From NCBI GenBank assembly GCA_938084565.1, contig CALKEU010000005.1:193715-257714 (forward strand): DNA of 64,000 bases. The letters are read 5' to 3'. The position numbers and the translations under genes were made by a program. Below the pieces are notes generated by a model that had not been told where the DNA came from, ran no database searches, and saw only the letters and a list, made by a program, of their open reading frames with translations. Origin of the DNA: Candidatus Kapaibacterium sp. Its GTDB lineage: Bacteria > Bacteroidota > Ignavibacteria > Kapaibacteriales > HRBIN21. Below are positions 1-8,405 of the stretch, piece by piece. Position 1 is the stretch's first letter. Every line of letters begins with the position of its first letter.

Positions 1-3000
1 CAACGGATGCCGATTCGGTGCTCGAGGTGGCTTTTGTCAATCGGGAGGAAAACAGTGGGCCTCCAGATTACTATACCCTGCCGCCCGGGGTGCGGCCGCC
101 GCGACAGGTGAGCAATCCCGATCCCACCCGCGACATTCGGCTCAATGAGCAGTCGCTTGTGCTGCGGGTCCGAAATCTCCGCTACGGCGATGAGCGCATG
201 GCTGTGCGCCTCTTCCCGCAGCGGCTCGATATGCTCTACTATCGGCAGCTCAAATTCTTCGTCCACGGCGATGGGAGCATGCCCGTTCGGCTCACTTCAG
301 CAGATGTGCCCATAGCAGAGGTCTTCCTGCGCTTTGGCATCGATTCGGCCAACTACTACGAGTACCGACGTCCGCTCCTTCAGGGGTGGCAGGACATTCA
401 AATCGACCTGCAACAGCTTTCTGCCCTCAAGGGGCTACGCGACTCGCTCTTGCAAGCGCGCCTTTTCGAGGTACAGTTGCCCGGCGATGAGCTCGGGCGG
501 GTACGCATTCGGGGCAATCCTACCCTGACGCAGGTACAGTTCATCGGGATTGGCATTGCCAATCCGGCCGATCGCTTCCCGAATTTCCTGACCACCACCG
601 TCTGGATAGATGAACTCCGGCTGGTCCAGCCCGATGCCCGCCCGGACTGGGCTGCTGTGGCAGCGCTCGATCTCAAGCTGGCCGATATAGGCACCCTGAA
701 CCTTAACGTGATGCGAACACAGCCGGACTTCCACCGCCTTGAAGAGCGTTTCGGAGATCGGATCCTGCGGAGTCTGTGGAATGCTAATCTCACGCTCGCT
801 CTGGAGAAGCTCTTTCCGAAAGCGTGGCGTGAGTTGCGCATTCCCCTCAGCTATACACACTCGGAAGTACTGGAGCGGCCACGCCTTTTCCCCAACAACG
901 ACATGTCGGTGGAGGCTACGGCAGAGGCCGTGCAGCGGCAACTGCTCCAGCAGGGAGCCACGCCGCAGGAGGCGGCACAGGCGGCCCAGCAGGTGCGTCT
1001 TCGTAGCCAAACCCTACGCGTCCAAGACAGTTGGGCGCTGACGGGACTGCGTCCGGGCATTCCCCTCGATCTCTGGTGGGTACGGGACATCATAAACCGC
1101 TTCACCATCGGCTACGCATATGCCCAAGAGTTCGAACGCTCTCCGCAAGTGGCCGAGCGCTTCCGCTGGCGGTGGAATCTCACCCTGCAGTATGCCGTGC
1201 AGATGCAGCCGCTCCTTACACTCCGCCCCTTAGGCTGGGGGACGAAGATCCCACTGGTACGGGAATTTGCTGCGTGGCAGCTAGCACCATGGCCGACCAG
1301 TTTTGGATTTGGGCTCACGCTAACCCGCGGACGGCAGACCGAGCAGCTCCGCGACGTTCCCTTCCCAAGCCCCGTTGTGCGAGAGTTTACGGCGCAGAAG
1401 CAGCTCCAGGCTGGCTGGCGGCTCAGCGAGGGGGGATTGCTCAACCCAACGCTCGATTACGCCCTGACAACGAATGCGACATTGGTCCCCATAGAGCTCG
1501 ATCCCGTCACTGGGCGCCAGCGCAGTGGGAGTGAAATTGTGCGCCATATGTTCTTTGCGGGCTCTACTCCGCTGTACTTGGGCGAGGAAACATCCCTCCG
1601 GCAGAATGTCACAATCAACTTCCGTCCTCGCCTGGCAGAGCTGCTCCGCGTGCAGCGCTTCGTGGATATGACGGGCTCATACACGGTGACCTATTCCTGG
1701 AACGATCCGCGACAGCCCGATCCGGCCATCCGCGATGCTGTCAAGCAGGCACAGTGGCAGAGCTCCTTCCGCTGGAATACGGCGCTCCGCCTCAAGCAAC
1801 TTGCTGAACAGCTCTTCGGTCGAGTCCCCACGGCTGATACACCCTCCATAGGAAGCCGCATCCTCCGGGCGCTGCGCGGCCTCCTGTTCGAGTACGACAA
1901 CTTCCAGATCAACCTGCAGCAGGAGAACAGTTCGCTCAACCCTGGGGTCTTGGGAGGCACAGGGTTGACGAATTTCTGGCTGCGCAGCCTGTTACTACGC
2001 TCTGAAAGTCCGCTCTATGGCCCCTCGATGGGCTATCAGCTAGGGCTCCTGGCTGCACCGCATGGCAGCATCCGTGTGCATGCCCGCCCGCACTTTCCCT
2101 TCTTCGGGTTTGCAACAACGCTCGGACCACGCCCACCGAATGCTGTCCTGCAGGAGAACTTTGCTCAGAAGACCGTGCTGGACATGCGCACCTCACGCCC
2201 GCTCTGGGAAGGTGCTACACTAACGCTCAGCTGGAAGAGCGAAGTCGCTTATAACCGCAATTGGACGCTCCAGACCGATGCAAACGGGGTCCCGACACCA
2301 ACCTCTGTGGTGGTGACCAATTCGTACAGCCGCACGGCGCTCTTTTTGCCGCCATTCCTGTTTTTCGCCGTCTTCCGCAATACGCCTGAGCGGGTGTTGG
2401 AGCTCTACGCCCAACAACGGCAGACTATTCTGGCTAGCACTCCCGATACGACTGAGCAGCACGTTCGGCTCCAAACCGCTCTAGCCGATGCTTTTCGCCG
2501 TGGGGTGGAGAGCTTCCGCTGGTATCCCGGAGCCCTGGCACTCGTGATGCCGCGCGTCAACTGGATGCTCCGGTGGGATGGGCTGGAGAAGTGGGAACCG
2601 TTGCGCTCTATAGGGGCTCGGCGGGTGTCGCTCGAGCACGCATACAGTTCCACTTATCGGGAGAACACCCGGCTGACGGACCGTGGACGCCTCATCGATA
2701 TGCAGCAGGTAGAGGCCAACTTTCAGCCCTTCCTGGGGGTAACGGTCAATTTCGACGAGAAGCTCTTCCGCGGGCCGGCTACGGGGAGCGTGCGCTACAA
2801 TCTACGCTACAGCTACCAGCTTGGAGCGGCAGCCCGGTCAATCCAGCGCCAGGTTTCGCACGAATTCTCGCTGCAGCTCAACCATACTCGGCGTGGCTTG
2901 GTGCTGCCGTTCATTGGGGCGCAGCTGCAGAACGATGTGGAGTTTTCTCTGTTGGCTTCGGTTCGGCGGAACCTGACGGCCTCGCATGATGTGTTTGGTT

Positions 3001-3203
3001 CAGGCGGCAGTAGCGGCCTTCGCGTCGATGGGAGCACGCAGATTACGGTTGAGCCACGGGCTCGCTATACCATCAGCCAGCGTCTGACGGCGGCTCTCTT
3101 CATGCGCTACGATGGGGTCTTCAACGAGGGTGCAGCGCAACCGGGCTACAGCACCTTCCAGATCGGCATGGATATTCGCCTGGGCATTTCTGGTGGGCGA
3201 TGA
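1..3203 (+). CDS. sprA: SprA/Sov-type type IX secretion translocon, C-terminal part (5' end outside window)
   Basis: The reading frame is already open at the left edge, so this is the last ~1066 residues of a longer protein; SprA proteins are commonly above 2000 residues. SprA forms the giant outer-membrane beta-barrel through which the type IX secretion system exports proteins. The visible part shows long alternating hydrophobic/polar stretches rich in Tyr, Trp, Arg and Gln, typical of barrel strands, and segments such as LRPGIPLDLWWVRDIINRF followed by barrel-like repeats, as in SprA C-termini. It ends with a strand-like tail (FQIGMDIRLGISGGR) as expected for an outer-membrane barrel. The next gene begins 4 bases after the stop, so the two are probably co-transcribed. 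Assignment is from overall resemblance; the N-terminal part cannot be seen. Confidence 0.72.
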   Translation, partial: TDADSVLEVAFVNREENSGPPDYYTLPPGVRPPRQVSNPDPTRDIRLNEQSLVLRVRNLRYGDERMAVRLFPQRLDMLYYRQLKFFVHGDGSMPVRLTSADVPIAEVFLRFGIDSANYYEYRRPLLQGWQDIQIDLQQLSALKGLRDSLLQARLFEVQLPGDELGRVRIRGNPTLTQVQFIGIGIANPADRFPNFLTTTVWIDELRLVQPDARPDWAAVAALDLKLADIGTLNLNVMRTQPDFHRLEERFGDRILRSLWNANLTLALEKLFPKAWRELRIPLSYTHSEVLERPRLFPNNDMSVEATAEAVQRQLLQQGATPQEAAQAAQQVRLRSQTLRVQDSWALTGLRPGIPLDLWWVRDIINRFTIGYAYAQEFERSPQVAERFRWRWNLTLQYAVQMQPLLTLRPLGWGTKIPLVREFAAWQLAPWPTSFGFGLTLTRGRQTEQLRDVPFPSPVVREFTAQKQLQAGWRLSEGGLLNPTLDYALTTNATLVPIELDPVTGRQRSGSEIVRHMFFAGSTPLYLGEETSLRQNVTINFRPRLAELLRVQRFVDMTGSYTVTYSWNDPRQPDPAIRDAVKQAQWQSSFRWNTALRLKQLAEQLFGRVPTADTPSIGSRILRALRGLLFEYDNFQINLQQENSSLNPGVLGGTGLTNFWLRSLLLRSESPLYGPSMGYQLGLLAAPHGSIRVHARPHFPFFGFATTLGPRPPNAVLQENFAQKTVLDMRTSRPLWEGATLTLSWKSEVAYNRNWTLQTDANGVPTPTSVVVTNSYSRTALFLPPFLFFAVFRNTPERVLELYAQQRQTILASTPDTTEQHVRLQTALADAFRRGVESFRWYPGALALVMPRVNWMLRWDGLEKWEPLRSIGARRVSLEHAYSSTYRENTRLTDRGRLIDMQQVEANFQPFLGVTVNFDEKLFRGPATGSVRYNLRYSYQLGAAARSIQRQVSHEFSLQLNHTRRGLVLPFIGAQLQNDVEFSLLASVRRNLTASHDVFGSGGSSGLRVDGSTQITVEPRARYTISQRLTAALFMRYDGVFNEGAAQPGYSTFQIGMDIRLGISGGR

Positions 3204-3207
3204 AGTC

Positions 3208-4611
3208 ATGGAGATGGATGAGAAAGCGTGGGAGTGCCTTGAGGAAGCCGAGCAGGTAGAGCAACGCATTGGAGCGCTGCAGCAGCGGGGACGTTCGTTT
3301 GTCCTGTTACCGTGGGCACATCCGGCGTGTATTCCGAGCTTCCGCCCTCCGTTCGAGTGGGGGCAGCCTCCGCGGCGAGCTGTTTCGTGGGGGAGGCGTC
3401 TGCTCTTCGGCATGCTTCAGAGCGCACCGCGGTGGGATTCCAGTAGCCCAATCCCGGGCGAGCACGTACGCTCTGTACTGGTGTTCCGCTACGATGGTAT
3501 TGGGGACTACATCGTGACGACCCCGCTCTTGCGCTACCTCCGGCAGGGATTGCCACAGGCGCAAATAACTCTGCTGACCTCCACACGCAACGATATGCTT
3601 GCCGCAAGGGACCCTCATGTCGATAGGCATTGGCCAATCCATCCCCAACACGGCTTTCACCCCTCGTGGCTGACGGCGGCGGCTCGGCTGCGTGGACCAT
3701 ACGAGGTAGTCTTTGCGCTGGTTTTCCCCCACATGAGTAAAGCAGCCTTTCTGGCTCGGATTCTTGCGCCGGGCGCAGAGTATGTGGCACCCTACCATGC
3801 GGAGCGGGCAGCTGTCTACGGGAGGGTCTTTCATCGGCAGCCCGTCATACGCCACTGGCGGCAGCATTGGGCGCAGTTGTTGTTAGAGATAGGAGTCCAG
3901 ACACTTGAGCCAGTCTGCTCGGTTGAGCCCGAACAACGGCCGTATGTGCCCATCTCTCCACGGGCTTGCCAGCGAGTCTGGGAATGGATCGAACGGCGGG
4001 GGCTTGGTACTACTGCGCCTCGAGCCCCTCTCGTGTGGGAGCGTGGATGTGAGGGGGGAGGGTGGGAAGAGCTCTCCGGGACCCCGTACGTGGTGGTGAA
4101 TCTCTCCGCGTACACCGAGAACCGATCGTGGCTTCCGCACCATGCGCTCTTAGTCTGCCGCGAGCTCCTGCGGCGGCTACCAGAGATAGAGTTGCTTGTG
4201 ATTGCCTCGCCACGGCAGCAGCGCTGGGCCGAAAGCCTTGTGCAGTTAGTGTCTCACCCTCGCTGCCGGGCCTTTCGGGGAAGCTTTGCCGATATTGCGG
4301 CTCTCATGGCAGGAGCAGCATGGGTCATCACGCCCGATACGGCCATCGTGCACATAGCAGCGGCATTGGGCAAGCCGGTGGTGGGATTGTACGGCGAACT
4401 GATCAAGGTGGCAGAGTGGTATCCCTTTGGTGTTCCCTTCGTGCTTGCGGTCAGCTCAGCGCTTGAGGGGATCTCATTCCTTCCGCCCGGTGCGGTCGTA
4501 GAGGCTGTAGAACGTCTGCTGCAGCAGGTTATTCCGTCGGGTTTTGTGGTGCCGCCAGACCAACAGCCCAGACGAGTAGCGAACTCAGCGACCGCCACCG
4601 CAGCCCGGTGA
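3208..4611 (+). CDS. Glycosyltransferase family 9 (heptosyltransferase-like)
   Basis: This 467-residue protein resembles GT9 enzymes, which add heptose or related sugars from ADP-activated donors to the LPS core on the cytoplasmic face of the inner membrane. An N-terminal Rossmann half carries VLVFRYDGIGDYIVTTPLL (GT9 proteins start with a similar R-x-GDxxxTTP pattern), and the C-terminal half carries the donor-binding signature WVITPDTAIVHIAAALGKP followed by VVGLYG. About 90 N-terminal residues precede the first GT9 motif, longer than usual. I chose the ATG 4 bases after sprA rather than the upstream in-frame start at 3112, which lies inside sprA. The last 83 bases overlap the convergent oxidoreductase gene. 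The sugar and acceptor cannot be told from sequence. Confidence 0.82.
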   Translation: MEMDEKAWECLEEAEQVEQRIGALQQRGRSFVLLPWAHPACIPSFRPPFEWGQPPRRAVSWGRRLLFGMLQSAPRWDSSSPIPGEHVRSVLVFRYDGIGDYIVTTPLLRYLRQGLPQAQITLLTSTRNDMLAARDPHVDRHWPIHPQHGFHPSWLTAAARLRGPYEVVFALVFPHMSKAAFLARILAPGAEYVAPYHAERAAVYGRVFHRQPVIRHWRQHWAQLLLEIGVQTLEPVCSVEPEQRPYVPISPRACQRVWEWIERRGLGTTAPRAPLVWERGCEGGGWEELSGTPYVVVNLSAYTENRSWLPHHALLVCRELLRRLPEIELLVIASPRQQRWAESLVQLVSHPRCRAFRGSFADIAALMAGAAWVITPDTAIVHIAAALGKPVVGLYGELIKVAEWYPFGVPFVLAVSSALEGISFLPPGAVVEAVERLLQQVIPSGFVVPPDQQPRRVANSATATAAR

Positions 4612-7294
4612 AGCATTCGAGAGCCATTTCACAGGGGGGATTGCTGCTGTAGCCTTCGGGAGGCAGGTCTGCAGACAGGCTACGCCATGCTTGTACGATG
4701 TGCTGAATTGCCGATTGGGCCAATTCGGGGAGGAACAGCCACCGGTCTCCAGCTGCCCCGCAGCACTCAGCTGTCGAGGCACTCAAGACCTGCTCAGCGC
4801 AGGCATGGGCAAGCCTACGTAGGTGCTCTGTCGTGCCCATCAGTCGGGCCGAACAAGGGATATGGAGGAGAATGGCAGGCCGCCGATGTGGGAGAGAAAG
4901 GTGGGGCAGAAGCTGCACTAGAAACTCAGTGCTGTCGACAATGGTGGGGGTTCCTGCCGCAGTATGGCTTTTGAGCCACTGGGTACACGAGCTACCCTCG
5001 ACCACGAGCGTCTGCGGTCGGAGGCGGGTGAGCGCGTCCTGGAAGTGCTTCAGGGCGATAGCAGCAGCTTGGGGCAAGCCTTTGGAAGCAAACAGCAGGC
5101 CACAGCAGAAGCGCTCGGCAGCGGGAAACCACTGGAGCTCGAGTCCAGCGCGCCGGGCCACTTCGGGCAAGAGGAGAAGCTCGGGGCTCCCTGCCCAACG
5201 GCTAGGGCAGCTCGGGAAGAGTACCGTTGAGGCGCCTTCCGTAGCGAGTCCAGCGGACCACCGAGGCAGGGGAGAGCGTAGAGTTGGCTGCCATAGCGGG
5301 AGTCGGCCGTTGCTCCACCGGTGGAGCCGAGCGCTGATTGTCTGGAGGCGCTCAGCGCCTACAAGGCGTGCCGCAGACCGTCCGGTGAGGAGGAGCAGCC
5401 GTACGGCTGTGTCTACAGCAGCAAAGTGCTGAGCGAGAAAGCCCGCTCCGCGATGGATTACGGTAGGTTGGAGCTGCCTCCGAAGGGTTCGCACGACCTC
5501 TCCTGTATCGATGCCAATCGGGCAGTGGAGGTGGCAGAGACTGTCGGTAGCGCACGTGTCCAGCAGGGCGTATCGCCAGAGGTGGTGGGAGAGGGTACTT
5601 GCACGGCGCAGCAGGACAAGCCGCTGCCGCGGGGTCAGAGTCAGGCTCCGGCTGGGGCAGACAGGTTCGCAGAAGCCACATTCCATGCAGCGATCAACCT
5701 CTGAGCCGGTAATGGGGAGCTGCTTGAGCTGCTGTATGTGGATGCGCTCGCGACGGCTGAGGATGACGTCAGGGTTCAGGATGCCATCGGGATCGATGAG
5801 CTGCTTGAGCTGCCACATCAGCTCGTAGGCTTCGTCGCCCCATTCCGTACGGACAAAGGGCGCCATATTTCGTCCCGTGCCGTGCTCGGCTTTGAGCGAG
5901 CCACCATGGCTGAGCACCAGTGCGACAATCTCGTCTATGAAAGCAGCGTAGCGCTCCGTATCCTCGGGGCCCATGAGGGGTTGGGGCAGCACGAAGTGGA
6001 GGTTTCCGTCTTTTGCGTGGCCGAAAATGACAGCGTCAGCGTAGCCGTGGCGCTGTAGAAGATGGCGGAGCTGGGTGAGGGTTTCGGCCAGGGCTTCCAG
6101 GGGTACGGCGATATCTTCGCTGATGGGTGTAGTTCCCGGTGGGCGGCGGGCGGCCACGGCCGGATACAGGCTCCGCCGAGCTTCCCACAACTGGGGAGCA
6201 CCTTCGGAGGTGAGCAGGAGGGGCTGCAGCAGGGGCACGGAGCGGAGGGCAATAGTTGTTTCCCGCTGGCATTCCTGGAGTTCACTCCAGGCAAAGCGCT
6301 GGTACTCAAAGAGGAGGGCCGTCGCCGTAGGCGGTAGTGGGGGGAGCTCCATATTTGCGCTGCTGCAGAAGGAGCGGAGAGAAGCGGCATCGAGAATTTC
6401 GACAGCATCAGCGCCGAGTTCCCGGAGCTGGATGACTGTCTGGCAGGCTGCTTCCGGTGTGGGGAAGAGGGCAAATCCGGTCACGCGCAGTGGGGGATCC
6501 GGGACCGTCCGGAGCACGATCTCGGCCAAGAAGCCCAGGGTTCCCTCCGAGCCAACCATCAGGTGAGCGAGAATCTGTGCCGGGGCGTCGTAGTCGAGGA
6601 AGGCGTTTAAACTGTAGCCGACCGTGTTTTTGAGCTGGTACTTGCGGCGAATGCGTTCGGAGAGTCCTGGTGAGCTGAGGATGTGCTGCCGTATTCTGAG
6701 CAGTCCCTCAGCCAATTCGGGGGAGTGCTCCCAGAGCAGACGGTCAGCCTCCGGGAGAGCTGTGTCGAGCACTAGCCCGTTGGGGAGCACAAGCACGAGA
6801 GAATCCAGCGTGCGATAGGCCGTCTGGCGTGTCCCGCAGCACATGCCGCTGGCATTGTTCGCAACAATGCCGCCAATAGTGCACACGGCCACGGAGGCAG
6901 GGTCTGGTCCGAGGCGGCGCCAGTAAGGGCGTAAATGCTCATTGAGTACACCGGCACGTACCCCGGGTTGTGAGCGGATACGGCGTCCGCCATCCAGAAT
7001 CTCCCACCGCTGCCAGTACCGACGTACCTCCACCAGCACGCCTTCCGTAACAGCTTGCCCCGAAAGGCTCGTGCCAGCGGCGCGAAAGGTGAGGGGCACT
7101 CTATAGGAGCGACTCCATGCGAATAGATGTAGCACATCAGCGATGGTACGGGGGAAAACGACAGCTTGCGGTACGTACCAGTAGAGGCTCGCATCGGATG
7201 CAAAGGCATAGCGTGTCAGAACCTCCGTGTGTACCTGCTCAGGCAGGAGGCCAGCCCGCAGCGCCTGTTCCGCCTGCGGCGAAAGCTCCTCCAT
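4529..7294 (-). CDS. FAD-binding and Fe-S-binding dehydrogenase (D-lactate / D-2-hydroxyacid dehydrogenase family)
   Basis: A 921-residue fusion of a GlcD-like flavin half and a GlcF-like iron-sulfur half, the layout of Dld-II and YdiJ-type D-2-hydroxyacid dehydrogenases that pass electrons to the respiratory chain. The N-terminal PCMH-type FAD domain (about residues 35-210) contains FRAAGTSLSGQAV and GGIVANNASGM. The FAD-oxidase C domain follows, with HAKDGNLHFVLPQP and KAEHGTGRNMAPF. A 4Fe-4S segment has CMECGFCEPVCP and CATDSLCHLHCP. The last third carries two CCG motifs (FCCG and ECCG) of the heterodisulfide-reductase-like cysteine-rich domains. It starts 3 bases after the CADD-like gene, so the two are translationally coupled. 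Its 3' end lies 83 bases inside the convergent glycosyltransferase gene. The substrate (D-lactate, glycolate or 2-hydroxyglutarate) is not resolved. Confidence 0.88.
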   Translation of the reverse strand: MEELSPQAEQALRAGLLPEQVHTEVLTRYAFASDASLYWYVPQAVVFPRTIADVLHLFAWSRSYRVPLTFRAAGTSLSGQAVTEGVLVEVRRYWQRWEILDGGRRIRSQPGVRAGVLNEHLRPYWRRLGPDPASVAVCTIGGIVANNASGMCCGTRQTAYRTLDSLVLVLPNGLVLDTALPEADRLLWEHSPELAEGLLRIRQHILSSPGLSERIRRKYQLKNTVGYSLNAFLDYDAPAQILAHLMVGSEGTLGFLAEIVLRTVPDPPLRVTGFALFPTPEAACQTVIQLRELGADAVEILDAASLRSFCSSANMELPPLPPTATALLFEYQRFAWSELQECQRETTIALRSVPLLQPLLLTSEGAPQLWEARRSLYPAVAARRPPGTTPISEDIAVPLEALAETLTQLRHLLQRHGYADAVIFGHAKDGNLHFVLPQPLMGPEDTERYAAFIDEIVALVLSHGGSLKAEHGTGRNMAPFVRTEWGDEAYELMWQLKQLIDPDGILNPDVILSRRERIHIQQLKQLPITGSEVDRCMECGFCEPVCPSRSLTLTPRQRLVLLRRASTLSHHLWRYALLDTCATDSLCHLHCPIGIDTGEVVRTLRRQLQPTVIHRGAGFLAQHFAAVDTAVRLLLLTGRSAARLVGAERLQTISARLHRWSNGRLPLWQPTLRSPLPRWSAGLATEGASTVLFPSCPSRWAGSPELLLLPEVARRAGLELQWFPAAERFCCGLLFASKGLPQAAAIALKHFQDALTRLRPQTLVVEGSSCTQWLKSHTAAGTPTIVDSTEFLVQLLPHLSLPHRRPAILLHIPCSARLMGTTEHLRRLAHACAEQVLSASTAECCGAAGDRWLFLPELAQSAIQHIVQAWRSLSADLPPEGYSSNPPCEMALECFTGLRWRSLSSLLVWAVGLAAPQNPTE

Positions 7295-7297
7295 GGC

Positions 7298-7990
7298 CTA
7301 TACAACAGCTGTCGGACGGAGGCAGTAGGTCTGGTAGATGCCGTCTAAGAGAAAGTTGAGGGCATCGGCAGCTTCGGAGGCTGCCTCGAGCACGCGTTCT
7401 TGCTCCTGTGGGGTGCCACATACTTTGGCCAGCGCTTCCCGGAGAACTGCTCGATGGAGCAGATCAGCCTCTATGTGAACGGTGAAGAAAGCCAGCCCGC
7501 GTTCGTCCGTGATACCGTAGTAACGACGTAATCCCTCGAGCTTGACGGCGGCTACCTCGGGGAACTGAGATTCGTAGGCGTAGAGCGCAGCCAGCCCCTC
7601 GGCCGGGTGTGCACGGCAAGCAAGCTCATACAAGAGCTCGACGGCCAGCCGGGTCTGCGGCAAATAGGAATGTGTCAGCAGTTCTTCGCGAGGAACCCCC
7701 AGAGCTTCAGCAAAGCGTATCCAGAGCTCAGGGTGGTTGTCTGGACCTCTCTCTTCTTCGAGGAGGTTTTCCAGCAGCATCTGTCGGAGTTCAAGATCGG
7801 TGCATCGCGAGTGCGTAGCGCTGAGATAGGTTGGGAATCTGTGGACGTGCAGATAGTACTCCTTGGCGTACTCCCGCAACACCGGGAGTGTGAGAGCTCC
7901 CTCATTCCACAGCTGGTAGAAGGGATGCTGGAGCAAGTGCCGCTCAGCAATCAGTGCATCCAGCGCCTGCAGAAACTCCTGTGCCGACAT
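7298..7990 (-). CDS. CADD-family self-sacrificing p-aminobenzoate synthase
   Basis: This 230-residue heme-oxygenase-fold protein is very close to chlamydial CADD, which makes the folate precursor p-aminobenzoate by cutting it out of one of its own tyrosines in an oxygen- and metal-dependent reaction. Recognisable blocks include HPFYQLW, YAKEYYLH, FPTYLSATHSRC and ALYAYESQ. Every catalytic residue known from chlamydial CADD appears here shifted by exactly two positions: Tyr25 (sacrificed Tyr27), Lys150 (Lys152), and metal ligands Glu79, His86, Glu140, His172, Asp176 and His179. The gene heads a two-gene unit with the flavin/Fe-S dehydrogenase, 3 bases apart, and is read from a TATTTTCG box at 8034-8041. 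A PqqC/TenA enzyme with another substrate is the alternative, but the residue match argues against it. Confidence 0.87.
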   Translation of the reverse strand: MSAQEFLQALDALIAERHLLQHPFYQLWNEGALTLPVLREYAKEYYLHVHRFPTYLSATHSRCTDLELRQMLLENLLEEERGPDNHPELWIRFAEALGVPREELLTHSYLPQTRLAVELLYELACRAHPAEGLAALYAYESQFPEVAAVKLEGLRRYYGITDERGLAFFTVHIEADLLHRAVLREALAKVCGTPQEQERVLEAASEAADALNFLLDGIYQTYCLRPTAVV

Positions 7991-8033
7991 GACAAGAGCT
8001 CCAAAGAGGACTTCCCTAGTCTGCTTTTGAGCA

Positions 8034-8041
8034 CGAAAATA
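8034..8041 (-). promoter_or_regulatory. Putative -7 promoter box for the CADD-type gene
   Basis: On the minus strand this reads TATTTTCG, one base off the Bacteroidetes sigma-A -7 element TAnnTTTG, 43 bases before the CADD gene start. A 13-base identity around it (CGTATTTTCGTGC) recurs upstream of the S1 gene at the same kind of distance. No clear -33 TTTG is visible. Confidence 0.4.
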
Positions 8042-8051
8042 CGGTGTTGGC

Positions 8052-8059
8052 TAATTTTG
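8052..8059 (+). promoter_or_regulatory. Putative -7 promoter box for clpS
   Basis: The sequence TAATTTTG matches the Bacteroidetes -7 consensus TAnnTTTG exactly, 43 bases before the clpS ATG. A TTTG at 8026-8029 lies 22 bases upstream, close to the -33 spacing expected for that promoter class. It sits only 10 bases from the divergent box for the CADD gene, so the two promoters overlap. Confidence 0.5.
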
Positions 8060-8102
8060 CTTACGATGAGCGGAAGTGTTCCCTGGGTTGGTGTTGTTCC
8101 TC

Positions 8103-8399
8103 ATGGTTGCCGATACGCTCGTTCGGCCGCTGGGCGAGCCTGAGATTATCGAGGAAGAGAGCACCGGGGCTGATTTGCCGGCAAAGGTAATTCTCTTCAA
8201 CGACGATTGGCACACATTCGAGGAAGTGATCGTGCAGCTCATGAAGGCCACCGGCTGCGGGCGGGAGCGTGCGGAAGCCTTGACGTGGGAGGTACACACC
8301 CGGGGTAAAGCAGCAGTGTATGAGGGGACGCTCACGGAATGCCTGCAAGTGAGCAGCATTCTGGAGGAAATTGCGCTCCACACGCAGATTGAGTACTAA
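8103..8399 (+). CDS. clpS: ATP-dependent Clp protease adaptor ClpS
   Basis: A 98-residue protein matching ClpS, the adaptor that binds N-end-rule substrates and delivers them to the ClpA/ClpC-ClpP protease in the cytoplasm. The core motif [16 protein letters not shown] is the ClpS signature that builds the pocket for the substrate N-terminal residue. It is followed by the helix [22 protein letters not shown] and the closing strand region usual in the family. The N-terminal ~25 residues are variable, as expected for the flexible extension. I chose the ATG at 8103; the open frame reaches 8076 without an obvious ribosome site. The gene stands alone, divergent from the CADD gene and convergent with PBP1A with only 6 bases between stops. 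No clp ATPase gene is nearby. Confidence 0.93.
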   Translation: MVADTLVRPLGEPEIIEEESTGADLPAKVILFNDDWHTFEEVIVQLMKATGCGRERAEALTWEVHTRGKAAVYEGTLTECLQVSSILEEIALHTQIEY

Positions 8400-8405
8400 C
8401 GCCCG

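Noticed and set aside
7991-8102. Riboswitch or other structured RNA upstream of clpS
   Set aside because: The gap is only 112 bases and contains the two divergent promoter boxes; no aptamer-like pattern seen.
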